NCBI GenBank assembly: GCA_934351765.1
Contig: CAKRJM010000030.1
Coordinates: forward strand, 1 to 16,136
Length of the DNA: 16,136 nucleotides
DNA from: an uncultured Lachnospiraceae bacterium
GTDB lineage: Bacteria; Bacillota; Clostridia; Lachnospirales; Lachnospiraceae
Direction of reading: 5' to 3'
Numbering within the stretch: the first letter of the stretch is position 1; each line of letters begins with the position of its first letter. The notes beneath the pieces were generated by a model. That model was not told the origin of the DNA and searched no databases. It saw nothing but the letters and a program-made list of their open reading frames with translations. This document shows, one piece after another, positions 13,782 to 16,136 of the stretch. Both the position numbers and the translations under genes were made by a program.

Positions 13782-14804
13782 TTACTTCCGGTTTGCGATC
13801 TCCAGAAGCTTGTCCTTTAACTCGCCCTCCAGCCGGTTCATTTCCACCTCTGCCTCAGCTCTTGCCTTTCTGCCGTCGGCCTGGATCTGAAGTACCTCAT
13901 CCAGCGTTGCGATCAGCGTCTCGTTTGTGGATTTCAGCGTTTCCATATCTACGATTCCACGTTCGGATTCCCGTGCCACATCGGCAGATGCCGTCTTTAA
14001 GGTCTCGGCATTCTTCTTGAGCAGCTCATTGGTCATGTCCGAAACCCTGCGCTGTGCCTGAGCAGCTTCTGCGGAATGGGCCGCACCGAGCGCAAGAACC
14101 ATCTGGTTCTTCCACAGAGGAATCGTATTGACGATCGTGGACTGGATCTTCTCGACCATTACTGTGTCATTGTCCTGTACCAGACGGATCTGAGGGGCCG
14201 TCTGCATGGAGATCATGCGGGTAAGCTCCAGGTCATGAAGCTTTTTCTCAAACCGCTTGCATCTGGCATCCAGATCCCTCGCTGCCTGGGCATCTTCAGG
14301 AAGTCCACTCTTCTCCGCCTTTGCAGTCAGCTCCGGCAGCTCCTTGTTCTCCACCTCATAAAGCTTTTTCTTTCCGGCAAGGATATACATGGAAAGCTCC
14401 TTGAAGTAGGTCAGGTTTGTTTCGTACATCTTATCCAGCATGGCAGCGTCCTTTAAAAGCTGCACCTGATGATCCTCCAGAGCCTTGCAGATCCTGTCCA
14501 CATTGACCTCAGCCTTGGCATACTTTGCCTTCATAGCGGTAACCTTATTGGCCTGCTTTTTGAAAATGCCTAAGAAGCCACGTTCCTCCTCCGCATCAAA
14601 GCCCTTTAACTCTGTTACCACATCGGCAAGCAGAGTCCCAACCTCTCCGAGATCCTTGGTCTTCACGTTGTTCAGGGCAGACTCGGAAAAATCTGCCATC
14701 TTCTTCTGCGCGCCTGCTCCATACTGAAGAACAGCTGCCGAATCTGCCAGATCGATCTGTCCGGCAAAGGCATCTACCATCTGCTTTTCCTCCTCGGAAA
14801 GCAT
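13782..14804 (-). CDS. TelA-family toxic anion resistance protein, 5' end lost
   Basis: TelA/KlaA proteins are coiled-coil cytosolic proteins linked to tellurite and cell-envelope stress; the mechanism is unclear. The conserved core is complete: VLQYGAGAQKKMADFSESAL, KTKDLGEVGTLLADVVTELKGFD, FKKQANKV, a long coiled coil, and the signature MQTAPQIRLVQDNDTVMVEKIQSTIVNTIPLWKNQMVLAL. The 340-residue frame starts at MLSEEEKQMVDAF. Relatives have roughly 40-60 more residues, an acidic Pro/Glu-rich tail before this point. Upstream of the ATG the frame stays open and still reads QELPAEKKEPEWNDN, then loses family likeness near 14860-14875 without any start codon. A strong terminator lies 60 nt upstream, facing the gene. 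I infer that insertion of foreign DNA removed the start and promoter. Translation from the internal ATG is possible but expression is doubtful. Confidence 0.82.
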   Translation of the reverse strand: MLSEEEKQMVDAFAGQIDLADSAAVLQYGAGAQKKMADFSESALNNVKTKDLGEVGTLLADVVTELKGFDAEEERGFLGIFKKQANKVTAMKAKYAKAEVNVDRICKALEDHQVQLLKDAAMLDKMYETNLTYFKELSMYILAGKKKLYEVENKELPELTAKAEKSGLPEDAQAARDLDARCKRFEKKLHDLELTRMISMQTAPQIRLVQDNDTVMVEKIQSTIVNTIPLWKNQMVLALGAAHSAEAAQAQRRVSDMTNELLKKNAETLKTASADVARESERGIVDMETLKSTNETLIATLDEVLQIQADGRKARAEAEVEMNRLEGELKDKLLEIANRK

Positions 14805-14865
14805 ATTATCGTTCCATTCCGGCTCCTTTTTCTCTGCCGGAAGCTCCTGCTCGGTTGTCCTTGCC

Positions 14866-14924
14866 GAAAAAAGAAGCCACCGGCAAGACAGAGTTAGCCT
14901 GTGGCTATCTGTCTTGTCGGCGGC
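14866..14924 (-). terminator. Strong intrinsic terminator facing telA
   Basis: On the minus strand the arms at 14909-14924 and 14876-14891 pair over 16 positions with one mismatch and one wobble. An inner AGCC/GGCT stem continues the helix, and it is followed by TTCTTTTTTC. It ends transcripts from the element before they reach telA. Confidence 0.82.
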
Positions 14925-15059
14925 CTCTCATGTCTGCTGTCAGCAAGTCTGGCTTAACACACCGAAGTATTCAAAGCGTGTGACCTGATAAGGATTTAGT
15001 GCGGCTCTGTTTCAGCCCGACCTTACCGTCGTTACGCCGTATTCAGTTTTGTATCGCTC

Positions 15060-15254
15060 CTACATCAGAGCCTCTTGCCCCTGTGCGGCGAACAGTTCAA
15101 TCGTGTCGTGCCGCCTGCCTTTCGGTACCCGGACAAACTTTACGGTGCATTTTCTGCACTCATAGCGGATCTTCTCATCTTCGCTTTTGTGTCCGTGGTT
15201 TATTGCTCCGCAGTTCGGGCAGAACATCGGGTAGGTTTTCCATCCTTTTTTCAA
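15060..15254 (-). CDS. Small zinc-ribbon protein of mobile-element type
   Basis: 64 residues with two Cys pairs, C12-x2-C15 (FCPNCG) and C33-x2-C36 (ECRKC), followed by a basic, beta-rich segment (TVKFVRVPKGRRHDTIELF). It resembles in size and Cys layout the short Cys-rich proteins encoded on Firmicutes conjugative transposons, but I cannot assign a family with certainty. The start is a TTG at 15252-15254 with GAGGTG about 8 nt upstream; an ATG at residue 10 is the alternative. It is the last gene before the terminator facing telA. Confidence 0.65.
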   Translation of the reverse strand: MKKGWKTYPMFCPNCGAINHGHKSEDEKIRYECRKCTVKFVRVPKGRRHDTIELFAAQGQEALM

Positions 15255-15280
15255 TCCTCAGTCACCTCGTTCTTTCTGTA

Positions 15281-15306
15281 TAATATTCGCAATCTTGCGA
15301 ATATTA
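15281..15306. promoter_or_regulatory. Perfect 12-bp dyad upstream of the small zinc-ribbon gene
   Basis: TAATATTCGCAA and TTGCGAATATTA flank a 2-bp centre. It lies between the peptidase stop and the zinc-ribbon start. On the minus strand a possible -10 (TATTAT) overlaps its right arm. Such a compact dyad suits a dimeric repressor; it lacks a following U-tract on either strand. Confidence 0.6.
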
Positions 15307-15331
15307 AGGGTAAAAAAACCCCGCAGGATTT

Positions 15332-15943
15332 TCATATCAGGACAAACTCCTTCAGGCGTATCTCCATTGCCTGTTTGGACACCTCAAAGATTTCCGCCAT
15401 TTTGCAGACAAACTCGCTCTTTGACCGGCACACAGGGCGGAGTGCGTAAAAGCAGCGTTTGACCTGTCCGTTTGGCATCAGGATGGCTTTGGCAAGGTAA
15501 TTTGCCTGCCATTCCGTGGCGTCCTCATCGGCATCGTGGTTATACAAAGCGGCGGCAACGCCTGTTCCGCTGAAGATGCGTTTATGAATGATGTGATGTG
15601 CCAGCTCGTGCGCCAGCGTAAAGCGCAGTCTGCCGTAGCAGCGTTCATCTTCAAGAAGCGACGCTTCGATCAGCATGGTGCCGCCCTCCACGCGCATCAG
15701 GGCGTAGTCGCCTCTGTCACGGTCATAGTAGGTGGTGATGCCGCTATCGTAAATCATTCTGCCAAGTTCACGGGCATCATTGGTTAGATATTGGTATTCG
15801 ATTCTTAATCCGAAAGTCTTTTCGATGATTGTTTCAATCGGCACTGCACGGGGGCTGCCGTTCAGGTACATTGGATCATATTCATTTAATGTACGGCGGG
15901 CAATCGTTTCAAGCGCCTGCGGTCGATAGAATACTGTTGCCAC
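15332..15943 (-). CDS. ImmA/IrrE-family metallo-endopeptidase
   Basis: 203 residues. The zinc-protease motif HELAH is at 112-116 (FTLAHELAHHIIHK), with E144 in the helix DATEWQANYLAKAILMP as the expected third ligand; both are typical of ImmA/IrrE (COG2856, M78). Family members cleave a partner repressor: ImmA degrades ImmR and thereby activates ICEBs1 excision, and IrrE/PprI cleaves DdrO after DNA damage. The C-terminal part (SKSEFVCKMAEIFEVSKQAMEIRLKEF) looks like the helical extension that follows the catalytic domain. The start is a GTG at 15941-15943 with AAAGGA 8 nt upstream. It lies 25 nt after the stop of the preceding small gene, so the two are likely cotranscribed. The partner repressor is not in the window and may lie to the right. 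Confidence 0.9.
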   Translation of the reverse strand: MATVFYRPQALETIARRTLNEYDPMYLNGSPRAVPIETIIEKTFGLRIEYQYLTNDARELGRMIYDSGITTYYDRDRGDYALMRVEGGTMLIEASLLEDERCYGRLRFTLAHELAHHIIHKRIFSGTGVAAALYNHDADEDATEWQANYLAKAILMPNGQVKRCFYALRPVCRSKSEFVCKMAEIFEVSKQAMEIRLKEFVLI

Positions 15944-15968
15944 TGCTGCGTCCTTTCTGTCCGAAAGA

Positions 15969-16136
15969 TTAGTCGGACTCTTTGGTGATGCGGCGGATGA
16001 AGTCCTCCCATTGCTGATCCGTCACATTATGCTTTTTGGCGGTTCGGAGGGCGGCACGGACGATGTCCTTTTCCATGATGTATTCGGGCAGGTCTGCGCT
16101 CACTGTATGCCGCGATCTTGCGGCAAGGTCGTACAT
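15969..16136 (-). CDS. Unrecognised small protein, 5' end at or beyond window edge
   Basis: 56 codons end at a TAA at 15969-15971. An ATG coincides with the last bases of the window (16134-16136), so it may be complete or may begin further right. The sequence is charged and helical (AALRTAKKHNVTDQQWEDFIRRITKESD) with no Cys and no membrane segment. It directly precedes the ImmA/IrrE peptidase gene. In comparable operons this position can be held by a regulator or a partner of the peptidase, but nothing here shows that. Confidence 0.55.
   Translation of the reverse strand: MYDLAARSRHTVSADLPEYIMEKDIVRAALRTAKKHNVTDQQWEDFIRRITKESD

Larger units (their letters stand above)
14866..16136. mobile_element. 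One end of a probable integrated element (continues past window)
   Basis: From the point where telA loses its N-terminal coding sequence, the gene content changes to types common on conjugative or phage-like elements: a small zinc-ribbon gene, an ImmA/IrrE metallopeptidase and a small unknown, all on the minus strand. The span 14925-15059 has no gene that I can support. No integrase, attachment repeat or target duplication is visible, so the exact boundary (about 14855-14880) and element class are not known. Confidence 0.5.

Overview
The window looks like chromosome from a Gram-positive gut Clostridia member, most probably Lachnospiraceae. The grounds are the block rho / rpmE / yqhQ (DUF1385) / prmC / prfA, a DUF4364 regulator, a YjbQ protein, an asparagine/glutamine-rich insert in Rho, strong AGGAGG-type ribosome binding sites and U-tract terminators. 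This placement rests on gene content and family knowledge; no search was run.

Layout, left to right. (1) 1-1030: the 5' two thirds of an MgtE magnesium transporter on the minus strand. Its leader is about 240 nt long and folds; it ends in a 10-bp hairpin that would hide the ribosome binding site. (2) 1056-2330: a minus-strand pair, a nitroreductase followed by a DNA-deoxyinosine glycosylase, with a terminator and a 15-bp tandem repeat behind it. (3) 2364-3337: a single plus-strand gene for a NYN nuclease with a C-terminal OST-HTH/LOTUS domain. It has a near-consensus promoter overlapped by a perfect dyad. (4) 3396-7047, minus: a class 3-type aldehyde dehydrogenase translated behind a YjbQ protein, an NhaC-type Na+/H+ antiporter, and a 65-residue zinc-ribbon protein. 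(5) 7078-12708, minus: the translation/transcription-termination block. Rho and rpmE each have their own promoter. yqhQ, prmC and prfA follow rpmE behind an intrinsic terminator and end at a strong terminator. (6) 12709-13140: about 400 nt without a gene, holding a nested 196-nt fold (12875-13070). (7) 13101-13757: a DUF4364 winged-helix regulator on the plus strand. (8) 13782-14804: a TelA-like toxic-anion-resistance gene on the minus strand that has lost its usual N-terminal region. (9) about 14866-16136: foreign-looking DNA with a strong terminator facing telA, a small zinc-ribbon gene, an ImmA/IrrE-type metallopeptidase gene and the end of an unrecognised small gene. I read this as one end of an integrated mobile element that cut telA from its promoter.

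How the genes work together: prmC methylates the GGQ glutamine of the release factor made by prfA, which lies 15 bp downstream. Rho and L31 sit in the same housekeeping block. The two most unusual items are the mgtE leader, which does not match the M-box as I recall it, and the nested fold upstream of DUF4364. A third is an open, out-of-frame tail at the end of yqhQ that follows a UUU-UGA site. The mobile element at the right continues beyond the window.
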